Below, in pieces: positions 18,587 to 27,334 of a stretch of DNA of 64,000 nt. How positions within the stretch are numbered: position 1 is the first letter of the stretch; the number at the start of each line of letters is the position of its first letter. Both the position numbers and the translations under genes were made by a program. Below the pieces are notes generated by a model that saw only the letters and a program-made list of their open reading frames with translations, was not told the DNA's origin and made no database searches. Source of the DNA: Sediminibacterium sp. (GTDB lineage: Bacteria > Bacteroidota > Bacteroidia > Chitinophagales > Chitinophagaceae); the NCBI GenBank assembly GCA_017537025.1, contig JAFWCB010000008.1, forward strand, positions 558,001-622,000. Direction: 5' to 3'.

Positions 18587-20488
18587 ATGCAAGCTGTATA
18601 TTTTATTATGGGCGTATCAGGATCCGGGAAAACAACCATCGGTTCTGCATTAGCTCAACAACTAAGAATACCATTTATTGATGCTGATCATGAGCATCCG
18701 ACAGAGAATATTGAAAAAATGAGAATGGGTATACCTCTTACAGATGAGGACCGGATGCCTTGGTTGCAAAAAGTACATGCCAGAGCTTTAGCAGCAAGCT
18801 CTGATAATGGTGCTGTTATAGCCTGTTCTGCACTTAAACAAACATATAGAAATTTGCTTGAGGAGCATTTAATGAAGGTCTATTGGATTTTCTTAGATGT
18901 AGATCGTGCTTTGTTACAGGAACGTATCAAAGGCAGAAAAAATCATTATATGCCGGCTAGCTTACTCGATTCACAATTAGCTACGCTAGAAAAGCCTAAA
19001 CAAGCTATTCGAGTAAATGCTAAGTTAGGAGTAACTGAAACATTGGACATTATCATTCGATCGATCTATATAAAAGAAAAAAGGATCGGTATTGTTGGAC
19101 TAGGAGTCATGGGTAAGGCATTGGCAAGAAATTTGGGGAGCAAGGGTTGGCAGTTAAGTTTGTATAATAGAGAGGTAAAAGGATCAGAGGAGCTTGTTGC
19201 GAAGCAATGTGTTAATGATTACCCTGAGCTAAATACTGCTTTACCTTTCAACGATATTCATGCTTTTGTAAAGAGCCTAGGTAGTTTGCCCTGTATTTTT
19301 ATGATGCTGCCAGCCGGTGGTGTAACGGATCATTTTTTAAATACACTAGCACCTTTACTATCTCCAGGCGCAATAATTATTGATGGGGCTAACGCTTTTT
19401 ATGCAGATACCGAAAAACATCAAGAACAATTACTTCAGCATAATATTCATGTGTTAGGGTGCGGCGTATCGGGAGGAGAGCAGGGTGCTTTAGAAGGACC
19501 CGCACTTATGGTTAGTGGTGATAAACAGGCATATGATACAGTGGCTCCTTTATTGGTAAGTATGGCGGCTATTAATAATAGCGGCAACAGTTGTTGTGCG
19601 TATATTGGCAGAGGGGGTAGTGGGCATTATGTTAAAATGGTACATAATGCTATTGAGTACGGAGAAATGCAATTACTGGCAGAAATATATGGTTTGATGC
19701 ACAACGGTTTGCAAATGAATGCAGAAGCTATAGCAGCTATTTTTTATGAATGGCAGAAAACGGAGCTGCATAGTTACTTATTAGATATTACCCAACAAAT
19801 ACTAATTAAACAACATAATCATCAACCTATTCTTTCACGTATTAGTGATAAGGCTTCTTCTAAAGGTACCGGGGCTTGGGCCGCACAAGAAGCTGCTTTT
19901 TTAGGCGAACCGGCAGGTATGTTTACAACCGCTTTGAATGCAAGATATGTATCGGCAAATACCGGCTTAAGAGAGTGGGTACAACAACATTTTACTAGTC
20001 GAGATCAAGTGGTTACCGCCCAAAAAATAGCAATTGATATTGACCAAATCAAAGCTGTGTATACGTTAGTAAGAATATGGAATCACCATCAAGGTTTTGC
20101 CTTAATCACAAAGGCTGCCGAAAAATATAGATGGGATATTTCCTTGGCTTCGGTAGCAGACGTTTGGCGAGCAGGCTGCATAATACGCTCATCACTTATG
20201 GATAAATTGGCAGAAGGGTTTATTTACACAAATATGGTTTTAGATATACCATATTGTAAAGAAGTACTCGTATCAAATTATCACAAATTAGTACAGTTGA
20301 TTGGAGCAGCTACTCTAGCTGAAATACCAACGCCTATTATTAATGAAGCTTATCAATCCATATTACAATACAAACAAAAAAAATTAAATACTACCTTGAT
20401 ACAAGCCCAACGAGATTTTTTTGGAGCTCATGGGTTTCAATGGGATGATGATACGGAAGGCATCATGCAACATATCGACTGGGTATGA
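18587..20488 (+). CDS. Fused gluconokinase / 6-phosphogluconate dehydrogenase
   Basis: One 633-residue chain joins two consecutive enzymes. Residues 1 to about 162 are a GntK-type gluconokinase with P-loop GVSGSGKTT (9-17), DADHEHP and the GRKNHYMP lid. From about 165 onward is a full 6-phosphogluconate dehydrogenase, with the Rossmann motif GIVGLGVMG, the catalytic-lysine segment GHYVKMVHNAIEYGEMQ, and the C-terminal QRDFFGAHGF. Together they convert gluconate to ribulose-5-phosphate. The ATG at 18587 is preferred over a TTG at 18566 because kinases of this family start just before the P-loop. A gluconate permease gene converges on it with an 8-bp gap. Confidence 0.92.
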   Translation: MQAVYFIMGVSGSGKTTIGSALAQQLRIPFIDADHEHPTENIEKMRMGIPLTDEDRMPWLQKVHARALAASSDNGAVIACSALKQTYRNLLEEHLMKVYWIFLDVDRALLQERIKGRKNHYMPASLLDSQLATLEKPKQAIRVNAKLGVTETLDIIIRSIYIKEKRIGIVGLGVMGKALARNLGSKGWQLSLYNREVKGSEELVAKQCVNDYPELNTALPFNDIHAFVKSLGSLPCIFMMLPAGGVTDHFLNTLAPLLSPGAIIIDGANAFYADTEKHQEQLLQHNIHVLGCGVSGGEQGALEGPALMVSGDKQAYDTVAPLLVSMAAINNSGNSCCAYIGRGGSGHYVKMVHNAIEYGEMQLLAEIYGLMHNGLQMNAEAIAAIFYEWQKTELHSYLLDITQQILIKQHNHQPILSRISDKASSKGTGAWAAQEAAFLGEPAGMFTTALNARYVSANTGLREWVQQHFTSRDQVVTAQKIAIDIDQIKAVYTLVRIWNHHQGFALITKAAEKYRWDISLASVADVWRAGCIIRSSLMDKLAEGFIYTNMVLDIPYCKEVLVSNYHKLVQLIGAATLAEIPTPIINEAYQSILQYKQKKLNTTLIQAQRDFFGAHGFQWDDDTEGIMQHIDWV

Positions 20489-20496
20489 TATGTTAA

Positions 20497-21759
20497 TTAT
20501 AAGATAGCTTGTAAACATAATACCCCTAATAAACCGACAACAGAAACAATAGTTTCCATGATCGTCCAGCTAAGGATAGTTTCTTTTACGGTTAAGTTGA
20601 AATAAGCTTTAAACATCCAAAATCCTGAATCATTTACGTGAGAGCAACATAAAGAGCCGGCTCCAATACTTAAAACCATTAATGCCGGAGATACATGGCT
20701 ACCAGATAGAAAGTTACCTAGCAAACTAGCGGCAGTTAAGGCAGCCACCGTAGCAGAGCCAATACAAATACGAATGATGGCGGTGATCGTCCAGGCAAGT
20801 ACTAAAGGAGGTAAATGCCATTGCAGCATCATTTTCCCAACAACAGTACTAGCTCCGGTATCTACTAAAATTTGCTTTAGGGCACCGGCACCTGCAATAA
20901 TGAATAATATGGGTGCAATGGTAGTAATAGCTTCTGAAAAAATTTTTGTAAGCGACTCTCTGGGGGAGGGCATAGGTAACCACAAGCATATAATTGCTAT
21001 GCCTAAAGAAATTAATAATGCTATTTCTGCGGGTAGGTTTACAATTGCTAATAAGATAGCTGGTAGCAAAGTACAGCAAAGGCTTATCCAACTATTTGGG
21101 TGATAGTTTATGCTGGTATGGGGGAGATAAGAATCGGACACATTTGTTTTCCAATTTTTGAATCGAGAGGAGAATAGGGGGCCAGCAGCTAGTATAGCAG
21201 GTATAGCAATACAGATACCGTAACGTAATACTTCGGCGGGGTTTGCTCCCAGTTGAACGGCAATTGCAGAAGGTGATGGGTGAGGAGGTAAGAAACCATG
21301 GGTAACTGAAAGTGCAGCAAGCATGGGTAATGCAAGAAATACCGGTTGCATCCCTGTTTTTTTGGCCAGTGCAAAAGCCAGCGGTACTAACAATACAAAA
21401 CCCACATTATAGAATAAAGGGATGCCAACCAGTAAGCCGGTCATCATCAGCACCCAAGGCAATTTTTTCTCTCCCAGTAAATGGGTAAGCGAATGAGTAA
21501 GAGATGCTGCTGCACCTGTAGCAGCAATAAGATTACCAAGTAAGGCACCTACCACTAATACTATACTCAAGTCGCCTAGCAAGCTACCAATGCCCGTTTT
21601 AATAGAACTCATAATAGATTGCAGTGGCATTCCTGCCAACCAGCCCAAGCAAAGGCCTGTACATACTAATGCTAAGAATGGATGCCATTTTGCCCAACCG
21701 ATTAATAGAATTAGCGTGGCAATACCAATGACAATAATGATACCTAGGGGTAGTAGCAA
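20497..21759 (-). CDS. GntP-family gluconate:H+ symporter
   Basis: The 420-residue protein is a polytopic permease of the GntP family, with about 12 hydrophobic helices. Recognisable stretches are GLLVGIPLFYNVGFVLLVPLAFALAK, the HGFLPPHPSPSAIA loop and GSATVAALTAASLL near the C-terminus, all typical of gluconate transporters. It would import gluconate for the kinase/dehydrogenase fusion encoded on the opposite strand. The two genes face each other tail to tail, so they need separate promoters despite their shared function. Confidence 0.92.
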   Translation of the reverse strand: MLLPLGIIIVIGIATLILLIGWAKWHPFLALVCTGLCLGWLAGMPLQSIMSSIKTGIGSLLGDLSIVLVVGALLGNLIAATGAAASLTHSLTHLLGEKKLPWVLMMTGLLVGIPLFYNVGFVLLVPLAFALAKKTGMQPVFLALPMLAALSVTHGFLPPHPSPSAIAVQLGANPAEVLRYGICIAIPAILAAGPLFSSRFKNWKTNVSDSYLPHTSINYHPNSWISLCCTLLPAILLAIVNLPAEIALLISLGIAIICLWLPMPSPRESLTKIFSEAITTIAPILFIIAGAGALKQILVDTGASTVVGKMMLQWHLPPLVLAWTITAIIRICIGSATVAALTAASLLGNFLSGSHVSPALMVLSIGAGSLCCSHVNDSGFWMFKAYFNLTVKETILSWTIMETIVSVVGLLGVLCLQAIL

Positions 21760-21930
21760 ACTCTTTTTTTATGCCATTAAAGTACAACAAAACTGATAAA
21801 ACCAAGTAATTCAACTTCTCGTATATATAGTGTTGGGTAATTATAAACATGTCATACAATCATTAATAATAATATAGAGTTTAGAAACCATACATTTTTT
21901 AATGTTTTAGTTTTTTGCTTTTTGTTTTGA

Positions 21931-21954
21931 AGAGGCACTCTTAGTGGTGCCTCT
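21931..21954. other. Hairpin of uncertain role in the gap between the permease and PcrB-like genes
   Basis: An 8-bp perfect stem, AGAGGCAC at 21931-21938 with its complement at 21947-21954, encloses an 8-base loop. It is followed by TTTCT on the plus strand and preceded by a T-rich run. Both flanking genes are on the minus strand, and in that direction the hairpin is not followed by T residues. It could therefore end an unseen plus-strand RNA or be a processing site of the pcrB transcript. Confidence 0.35.
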
Positions 21955-22018
21955 TTCTATTAGCAACCTAGTTGTTTCAACTCTTATACATTACAGATAC
22001 TTAAAGAGTTGGTAAAAA

Positions 22019-22777
22019 TTAGAAGGGAATTTTGGCTATGCTGTGCACAGCGGCGCTTATTTCTTTAATTAGGCCTAGATCTTTCTCAATAGCGTTTCCG
22101 ACTACAATTACATCGGCTCCGGCTTTACAATTCAAGTATGCTTTTTCTGCTTCTGTAATGCCTCCACCAACAATCAATGGAATATCAATTGATCGAGCAA
22201 CCTGCTCAATCATATGTTCGGTAATGGGACGTTTAGCTCCACTGCCCGCATCCATGTAAATTAATTTCATCCCCAACATTTCACCAGCCATGGCTGTACA
22301 CATAGCTATCTCATTTTTATCTGCAGGAATAGGGGTGGCATTGGAAATATAACTTACAGTAGTTGGGGCACCGCCATCTATCACCATATAGCCGGTTGGC
22401 ATAATTTCTAATCCGCTTTTTTTTACAAAAGGGGCACTTATTACATGCTGCCCTATTAACAGTTCAGGATTTCTACCTGAAATAAGAGATAGATACAATA
22501 GTGCATCTGCATGCTTACTTACTTGTGAAGGGGAGCCGGGAAATAACACCACGGGTATGTTACAGCTTTGTTTTATTTGCTGTATGCATTCATCTAAATA
22601 GCTTGAGATAACTAAACTTCCTCCTACAAAAAAATAATCAACACGGGCCTCTATTCCTAATGCAACCATCTTGCTGATGCTAGCAGCATCTATCTTATCG
22701 GGATCTACAAGTACAGCAAAAGATTTTTTGCATAACTGCTTTTTCTCGGTAAACTGTTTGTATATAGAGTGCCTCAT
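22019..22777 (-). CDS. Geranylgeranylglyceryl-phosphate synthase family protein (PcrB/GGGPS-like)
   Basis: The 252-residue TIM-barrel protein belongs to the GGGPS/PcrB family, which joins a polyprenyl diphosphate to sn-glycerol-1-phosphate through an ether bond. Family landmarks are the opening VLVDPDK, FFVGGSL, VVLFPGSPSQVS, IYMDAGSGAKRPI and the phosphate-binding VGGGI and DVIVVGNAIE. The sequence resembles the group II enzymes found in Bacteroidota and some archaea rather than Bacillus PcrB. The prenyl substrate length cannot be read from sequence. It is divergent from nrdJ across the 343-bp gap and ends in 259 bp of non-coding DNA. Confidence 0.85.
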   Translation of the reverse strand: MRHSIYKQFTEKKQLCKKSFAVLVDPDKIDAASISKMVALGIEARVDYFFVGGSLVISSYLDECIQQIKQSCNIPVVLFPGSPSQVSKHADALLYLSLISGRNPELLIGQHVISAPFVKKSGLEIMPTGYMVIDGGAPTTVSYISNATPIPADKNEIAMCTAMAGEMLGMKLIYMDAGSGAKRPITEHMIEQVARSIDIPLIVGGGITEAEKAYLNCKAGADVIVVGNAIEKDLGLIKEISAAVHSIAKIPF

Positions 22778-23120
22778 TCAATGCCCGTTGGTGCTGTTGC
22801 AAAAATGCAGAAATATTTCCGTTTTAAGCATTTTCATCATATGTTTTCATGAAACGGAGTTTGTGCAGGTTTTTGTTTAAGTTTTTTGGCTAAAAACATG
22901 AACCGATAAAATCAATGAAAATATAGTATAATCTTATCTACACCTGTGTATAAACGAGCAAATGCAACAGGGCTTTGAGGTGGCAAATTATCCACCTCTA
23001 TTTTCCACAAGCTGTGAATATTTGGGGTGAGGAATTCTCAAAATGGAAAGATATTTTCGTCAACCGACTAATTCAAGCCCCGGGTATCAATTTTAAACGT
23101 CTAAAAACCGACACTGCTAT
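22778..23120. promoter_or_regulatory. 343-bp divergent spacer with a DnaA-box-like cluster (candidate origin or nrdJ control region)
   Basis: This is the only non-coding stretch over 300 bp. Five 9-mers resembling the DnaA box TTATNCACA lie within 88 bp. They are TTATCTACA at 22934-22942, a perfect reverse-strand TTATACACA at 22945-22953, TTATCCACC at 22988-22996, TTTTCCACA at 23001-23009 and reverse-strand ATATTCACA at 23013-23021. A very AT-rich stretch (22870-22933) precedes them. There is also a 10-bp palindrome at 22845-22854. The region could be a replication origin or, as for E. coli nrdAB, a DnaA-controlled reductase promoter. I cannot tell which from the window. Confidence 0.5.
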
Positions 23121-26100
23121 ATGCCAACCGCACGCTCCGCTAAGAAAGGCCTTCAGTTCAGCCGCCGCTTCACCAAAGATGGTGTTAGCCCTTATGATAT
23201 GTTCGAATACGATTATCGCGATAGTGTAATCAAGAATCCTACCGGGGAGAAAGTATTTGAGATGAATAATGTGGAAGTACCGAAGCAATGGAGCCAAATT
23301 GCTACCGATATATTGGCACAAAAATATTTTCGCAAAGCAGGTGTTCCTCAGCCCGACGGATCATTGGGTAGAGAAACAAGTGTTAAACAAGTTGCGCATC
23401 GTATGGCCCATTGTTGGCGTGTTTGGGGTGAGCGATATGGCTATTTTGCATCGGAACAAGATGCAATAATTTTCTATGAAGAATTGGTATACAGTATCTT
23501 AAATCAGGCTTGCGTTCCTAATTCTCCACAATGGTTTAATACCGGTTTGCATGAGGTATACGGCATTACAGGTAAACCACAAGGCCACTACTATGTTGAC
23601 CCTGCTGATAGTACGCTGAAAAAATCTACGAATGCCTATGAGCGCCCGCAACCACATGCCTGCTTTATTTTAAGCGTGAGTGATGATTTGGTGAATGAAG
23701 GGGGAATTATGGATTTGTGGACTCGCGAAGCACGTATTTTCAAATATGGATCTGGTGTAGGTACTAACTTTTCTCAAATTCGTGGTAGCGGTGAGAAATT
23801 GAGCGGTGGTGGTACTTCCAGCGGATTAATGAGTTTTCTTAAAATTGGCGACCGCGCAGCGGGCGCCATAAAAAGCGGCGGTACTACACGTCGCGCTGCT
23901 AAAATGGTATGTTTAGATCTTGATCACCCCGAAATCATGGACTTCATCAATTGGAAAGTTGAAGAAGAGAAAAAAGTAGCAGCTCTTGTGTCTGCAGGCT
24001 ACGATAACTCTTACGAGGGAGAGGCCTATGCAACTGTTTCAGGACAAAATTCAAATAACTCCGTTCGTATCCCTAACGAATTTTTTAAAGTCTTGGCCGA
24101 TAATGGGGATTGGGAATTAAAAGCTCGCACCGATGGCCGTGTAATGAAAAAAATCCCCGCTCGCGAAGTTTGGGATAAAATTGCTTACGCTGCATGGCGC
24201 TGTGCCGACCCAGGTACGCAATACGATACTACCATCAATGAATGGCATACCTGCCCTAAAGGTGGTCGTATTAACGCTTCTAATCCCTGTTCCGAGTACA
24301 TGTTCTTAGACAACACAGCATGTAATCTGGCATCTATAAACTTGCGTAAGTTTCATGACGACGATACGAATGTATTTGACGTAGAAGGATTTGAATATAC
24401 TACTCGGTTATGGACTACTGTTCTTGAAATCTCTGTATTGATGGCGCAGTTCCCCTCAAAAGAAGTAGCGCAACTTTCATATGATTACAGAACTCTTGGT
24501 CTTGGTTTCGCAAACCTAGGATCTGTGCTAATGGTTAGTGGTATTCCTTATGATAGCGAAGAGGCCCGTGGTATTGCTGGTGCTATTTCAGCAATCATGA
24601 CAGGCATATCGTATAAAACATCAGCCGAAATGGCTTCTTTCCTTGGAACTTTTGATAAGTATGAGGAAAATAAAGAAGACATGTTGCGTGTAATGCGTAA
24701 TCACCGAGCTGCCGCTTACGATGCAACAGACGCTTATGTTGGCATTGAGATCAAACCACAAGGTATTAAAGCAAAATATTGTCCGGATTATTTATTGAAA
24801 GCAGCTACGCGTGCTTGGGATGATGCCGTGCAGTTAGGTGAGAAATATGGCTATCGAAACGCACAGACCACCGTAATTGCACCAACCGGAACTATTGGAT
24901 TAGTTATGGATTGTGATACTACCGGAGTAGAGCCAGACTTTGCTTTAGTGAAATTCAAAAAATTGAGTGGTGGCGGTTACTTTAAAATCATCAATCAATC
25001 TGTTCCACAAGCATTAAAAAATTTAGGGTATAATGAAGTAGAAGCTGCTGCCATTGAAAAATATGCAGTAGGTGCTGCAAGTTTTGAAGGCGCCCCCTTT
25101 ATCAATCCTGAAACGCTAGCTGCTAAAGGGTTCACTACTGAAGAAATAAATAAACTCAACGGAGCAGCTCGTTCTGCATTCGAAATAGGATTTATTTTTA
25201 ATCGCTTCACTTTGGGAGATGCTTGTTTACAACGGTTAGGATTTAACGAATCACAATACAGCGACTGGAGCTTCAACCTGCTTGAAGCGATAGGCTTCAC
25301 AGAAGATGAAATAGATGCGGCAAATGATTATGTATGTGGTACCATGACTATAGAAGGAGCGCCTTACTTGAAAGAAAATCATCTTCCCGTATTCGACTGT
25401 GCAAATAAATGCGGTAAAAAAGGAGAGCGCTATATTCACGCTTATGGTCATATCCGTATGATGGGCGCTTGTCAGCCTTTCCTTAGCGGTGCTATCTCAA
25501 AAACAATCAATCTCCCTCACGAAGCTACTGTAGAAGAAATAGCAGATTGCTATATGCTTAGCTGGCAATTAGGCTTAAAAGCAAATGCTTTATATCGCGA
25601 TGGTTCTAAATTGAGCCAGCCACTCAGCAACAAGTCCGACAAGAAGAAAAAAACCGAAGACACTACAACTGTTGATGCTGAAACTAATAATACAACTGTT
25701 CTTACAGAGGATACCTCTAATATTGTTGATCTTAGTAAGCTTACTGTAGATGAGTTGTTGGAAGAAGTACAAAAGAGAATGACAGCATCTACGGATACGC
25801 AATTAAAGCGTGCACTATCTCGCATCGTTGAGCGTAAATCATTACCTGCGAAGCGTAGAGGATTTACACAAAAAGCGAAAATAAATGGACAAGTTATTTT
25901 CCTTCGTACGGGAGAGTATAGCGATGGTACATTGGGAGAAATATTTATCGATTTGGCGAAGGAAGGTTCAACAGTGCGTAGCTTAATGAACTGTTTTGCT
26001 ATCGCAGTTTCTGTTGGCCTACAATATGGAGTTCCTCTCGAAGAGTTTGTTGAAAAATTTGTGTTTACTCGTTTTGAGCCAGCCGGAATGGTTGATCATC

Positions 26101-26498
26101 CGAATATCAAAACAACAACATCTTTAGTTGACTTTGTTTTCCGCGCGCTAGCTTACGAGTATTTAGATAGAACCGATCTAGTGCATGTGCTCGATCGCCC
26201 ACAAATTGGTAATACGGGTGAGGAGGGAGATGCTTCTTTTTTGGGAAAGCCAGAATTAAGTAGTATTCGTGTAACAGCACCATCTGCTAACGCTGCTCCT
26301 TCGGCTGCGCCTCAGTCGCAAAAATTGCAACGTGCCGCAGCTCCGCTTAAAATGGAATCTGGCTTAGATGCTGTGAATGCCGCTGCAAAAAATATGCAAA
26401 GTGATGCGCCAGCATGTAATACTTGTGGACATATAACTATCCGTAGCGGTACCTGCTATAAATGCTTAAACTGCGGAAATAGCATGGGTTGTAGCTAA
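23121..26498 (+). CDS. nrdJ: Adenosylcobalamin-dependent (class II) ribonucleotide reductase
   Basis: The 1125-residue protein is the large class II reductase that makes deoxyribonucleotides using coenzyme B12. The N-terminal part has [11 protein letters not shown], the catalytic core has [28 protein letters not shown], and [21 protein letters not shown] forms the phosphate-binding region. A Thr/Lys-rich linker near residues 835-860 precedes the C-terminal extension. The tail carries a zinc-ribbon-like set of cysteines ([19 protein letters not shown]). No reductase beta subunit is needed or present. The gene reads away from the DnaA-box-like cluster and ends at a clear terminator. Confidence 0.95.
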   Translation: MPTARSAKKGLQFSRRFTKDGVSPYDMFEYDYRDSVIKNPTGEKVFEMNNVEVPKQWSQIATDILAQKYFRKAGVPQPDGSLGRETSVKQVAHRMAHCWRVWGERYGYFASEQDAIIFYEELVYSILNQACVPNSPQWFNTGLHEVYGITGKPQGHYYVDPADSTLKKSTNAYERPQPHACFILSVSDDLVNEGGIMDLWTREARIFKYGSGVGTNFSQIRGSGEKLSGGGTSSGLMSFLKIGDRAAGAIKSGGTTRRAAKMVCLDLDHPEIMDFINWKVEEEKKVAALVSAGYDNSYEGEAYATVSGQNSNNSVRIPNEFFKVLADNGDWELKARTDGRVMKKIPAREVWDKIAYAAWRCADPGTQYDTTINEWHTCPKGGRINASNPCSEYMFLDNTACNLASINLRKFHDDDTNVFDVEGFEYTTRLWTTVLEISVLMAQFPSKEVAQLSYDYRTLGLGFANLGSVLMVSGIPYDSEEARGIAGAISAIMTGISYKTSAEMASFLGTFDKYEENKEDMLRVMRNHRAAAYDATDAYVGIEIKPQGIKAKYCPDYLLKAATRAWDDAVQLGEKYGYRNAQTTVIAPTGTIGLVMDCDTTGVEPDFALVKFKKLSGGGYFKIINQSVPQALKNLGYNEVEAAAIEKYAVGAASFEGAPFINPETLAAKGFTTEEINKLNGAARSAFEIGFIFNRFTLGDACLQRLGFNESQYSDWSFNLLEAIGFTEDEIDAANDYVCGTMTIEGAPYLKENHLPVFDCANKCGKKGERYIHAYGHIRMMGACQPFLSGAISKTINLPHEATVEEIADCYMLSWQLGLKANALYRDGSKLSQPLSNKSDKKKKTEDTTTVDAETNNTTVLTEDTSNIVDLSKLTVDELLEEVQKRMTASTDTQLKRALSRIVERKSLPAKRRGFTQKAKINGQVIFLRTGEYSDGTLGEIFIDLAKEGSTVRSLMNCFAIAVSVGLQYGVPLEEFVEKFVFTRFEPAGMVDHPNIKTTTSLVDFVFRALAYEYLDRTDLVHVLDRPQIGNTGEEGDASFLGKPELSSIRVTAPSANAAPSAAPQSQKLQRAAAPLKMESGLDAVNAAAKNMQSDAPACNTCGHITIRSGTCYKCLNCGNSMGCS

Positions 26499-26529
26499 TA
26501 AATTATTTTGATCCTTGCCATTAAATTTC

Positions 26530-26563
26530 AACCGGTCTTACGTTAGCGTCAGACCGGTTTTTT
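26530..26563 (+). terminator. Intrinsic terminator after nrdJ, carrying a REP-like motif in its loop
   Basis: A 9-bp stem, AACCGGTCT at 26530-26538 paired with AGACCGGTT at 26551-26559, is followed by a run of T to 26563. Its loop and right arm contain GTTAGCGTCAGAC (26542-26554), which recurs exactly after the transposase gene. The element thus doubles as the nrdJ terminator and as a member of the local REP-like family. Confidence 0.85.
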
Positions 26564-26581
26564 ATGCTCAAATGCCCAACC

Positions 26582-26654
26582 CGTCAGACTATTACTTTTT
26601 TAAAAGGGTATATTTTAATAGAGAAAATTCTATGTTTAAATAGCGTCAGACTAT
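26582..26654. repeat. REP-like motif copies upstream of the transposase
   Basis: The 11-mer CGTCAGACTAT occurs twice in direct orientation, at 26582-26592 and 26644-26654, the second as TAGCGTCAGACTAT. Together with the copies at 26542-26554 and 27276-27288 they bracket the transposase gene. The rest of the 197-bp gap between nrdJ and the transposase is AT-rich with no other visible feature. Confidence 0.65.
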
Positions 26655-26695
26655 ACTTATCTTTATACTGTTTGTAATCCCATAAATACTAATCT

Positions 26696-27256
26696 ATGCG
26701 AGTAGAAGCATTTGGGATTTATCATGTTTATAATCAAGGTAATCGCAAGCAGGCCTTATTTTTTGAGCCGTATCATTATCAAAGATTTATTGAACTAACG
26801 CGGTGTTATGTCTATCCAAAATGTGACATTCTAGCGTACTGCCTAATGCCAAATCATTTTCATTTTATGATTAGTGCTACTGAGCTCAGCGCTAAGCCAA
26901 AAATGATAGGCAAAGTTGAGTCAAATGAATTGAGCAATGCTTTCAGAATATTGCTCAGTAGGTATTGCCAAGAAATTAACAAATCAAGAAATGAGACTGG
27001 ATCTTTATTCAGACAAAAGACAAAAATGAAATTATTAGAAAATACAAGTGATGGTTATGCAAACTCTTGTTTTGATTATATTCATTTCAATCCTGAAAAA
27101 GCAGGGCTAGTCGATGAATCATTCAAATGGAAGCATAGTTCATTAGCAGGATATCTTGGAATGAAAAAGGATACTTTAATAAATAAAAAAGTTGCTGAGT
27201 ATCTGCTGGATTTACCGAATACTACGGAAATGCGGAAACAGCTTGAAATTGTGTAA
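26696..27256 (+). CDS. REP-associated tyrosine transposase (RAYT, IS200/IS605-like Y1 family)
   Basis: The 186-residue protein is a Y1 transposase of the RAYT group. It starts with GIYHVYNQGNRKQALFF and has the metal-binding HUH motif in MPNHFHFMI (His54, His56). The probable nucleophile is Tyr90 in LLSRYCQEINK, followed by GSLFRQK and the YIHFNPEKAGL signature. All catalytic elements are intact. RAYTs are normally single-copy, domesticated transposases that act on REP palindromes, and matching palindromes flank the gene on both sides. There are no terminal inverted repeats or target duplications of a classical insertion sequence. Confidence 0.9.
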   Translation: MRVEAFGIYHVYNQGNRKQALFFEPYHYQRFIELTRCYVYPKCDILAYCLMPNHFHFMISATELSAKPKMIGKVESNELSNAFRILLSRYCQEINKSRNETGSLFRQKTKMKLLENTSDGYANSCFDYIHFNPEKAGLVDESFKWKHSSLAGYLGMKKDTLINKKVAEYLLDLPNTTEMRKQLEIV

Positions 27257-27275
27257 AATTACTATTAGAAAATTG

Positions 27276-27307
27276 GTTAGCGTCAGACGATGGTCTGACC
27301 CTTTTTT
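27276..27307 (+). terminator. REP-like hairpin and terminator after the transposase
   Basis: GTTAGCGTCAGAC at 27276-27288 leads into a hairpin in which GTCAGAC (27282-27288) pairs with GTCTGAC (27293-27299) over a GATG loop, followed by CCTTTTTT. The 13-mer is identical to the one in the nrdJ terminator. A conserved tetranucleotide-like head before a hairpin is the usual form of a REP element. Confidence 0.8.
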
Positions 27308-27334
27308 GTATATTCATCGCAGAAATATTTTAAT

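Noticed and set aside
22934-22953. NrdR box pair upstream of nrdJ
   Set aside because: The dyad TACAC-CT-GTGTA is shorter than the NrdR consensus and there is no second box at the usual helical spacing.
22778-23120. Cobalamin riboswitch in the leader of the B12-dependent reductase
   Set aside because: No GCCACTG-type B12 box or the conserved core helices could be found in the 343-bp gap; the DnaA-like sites are the only clear motifs.
26530-27307. Complete IS200/IS605 insertion sequence
   Set aside because: The transposase has RAYT-type features and the flanking palindromes are multiple REP-like copies, not a single left and right end; no accessory tnpB is present.
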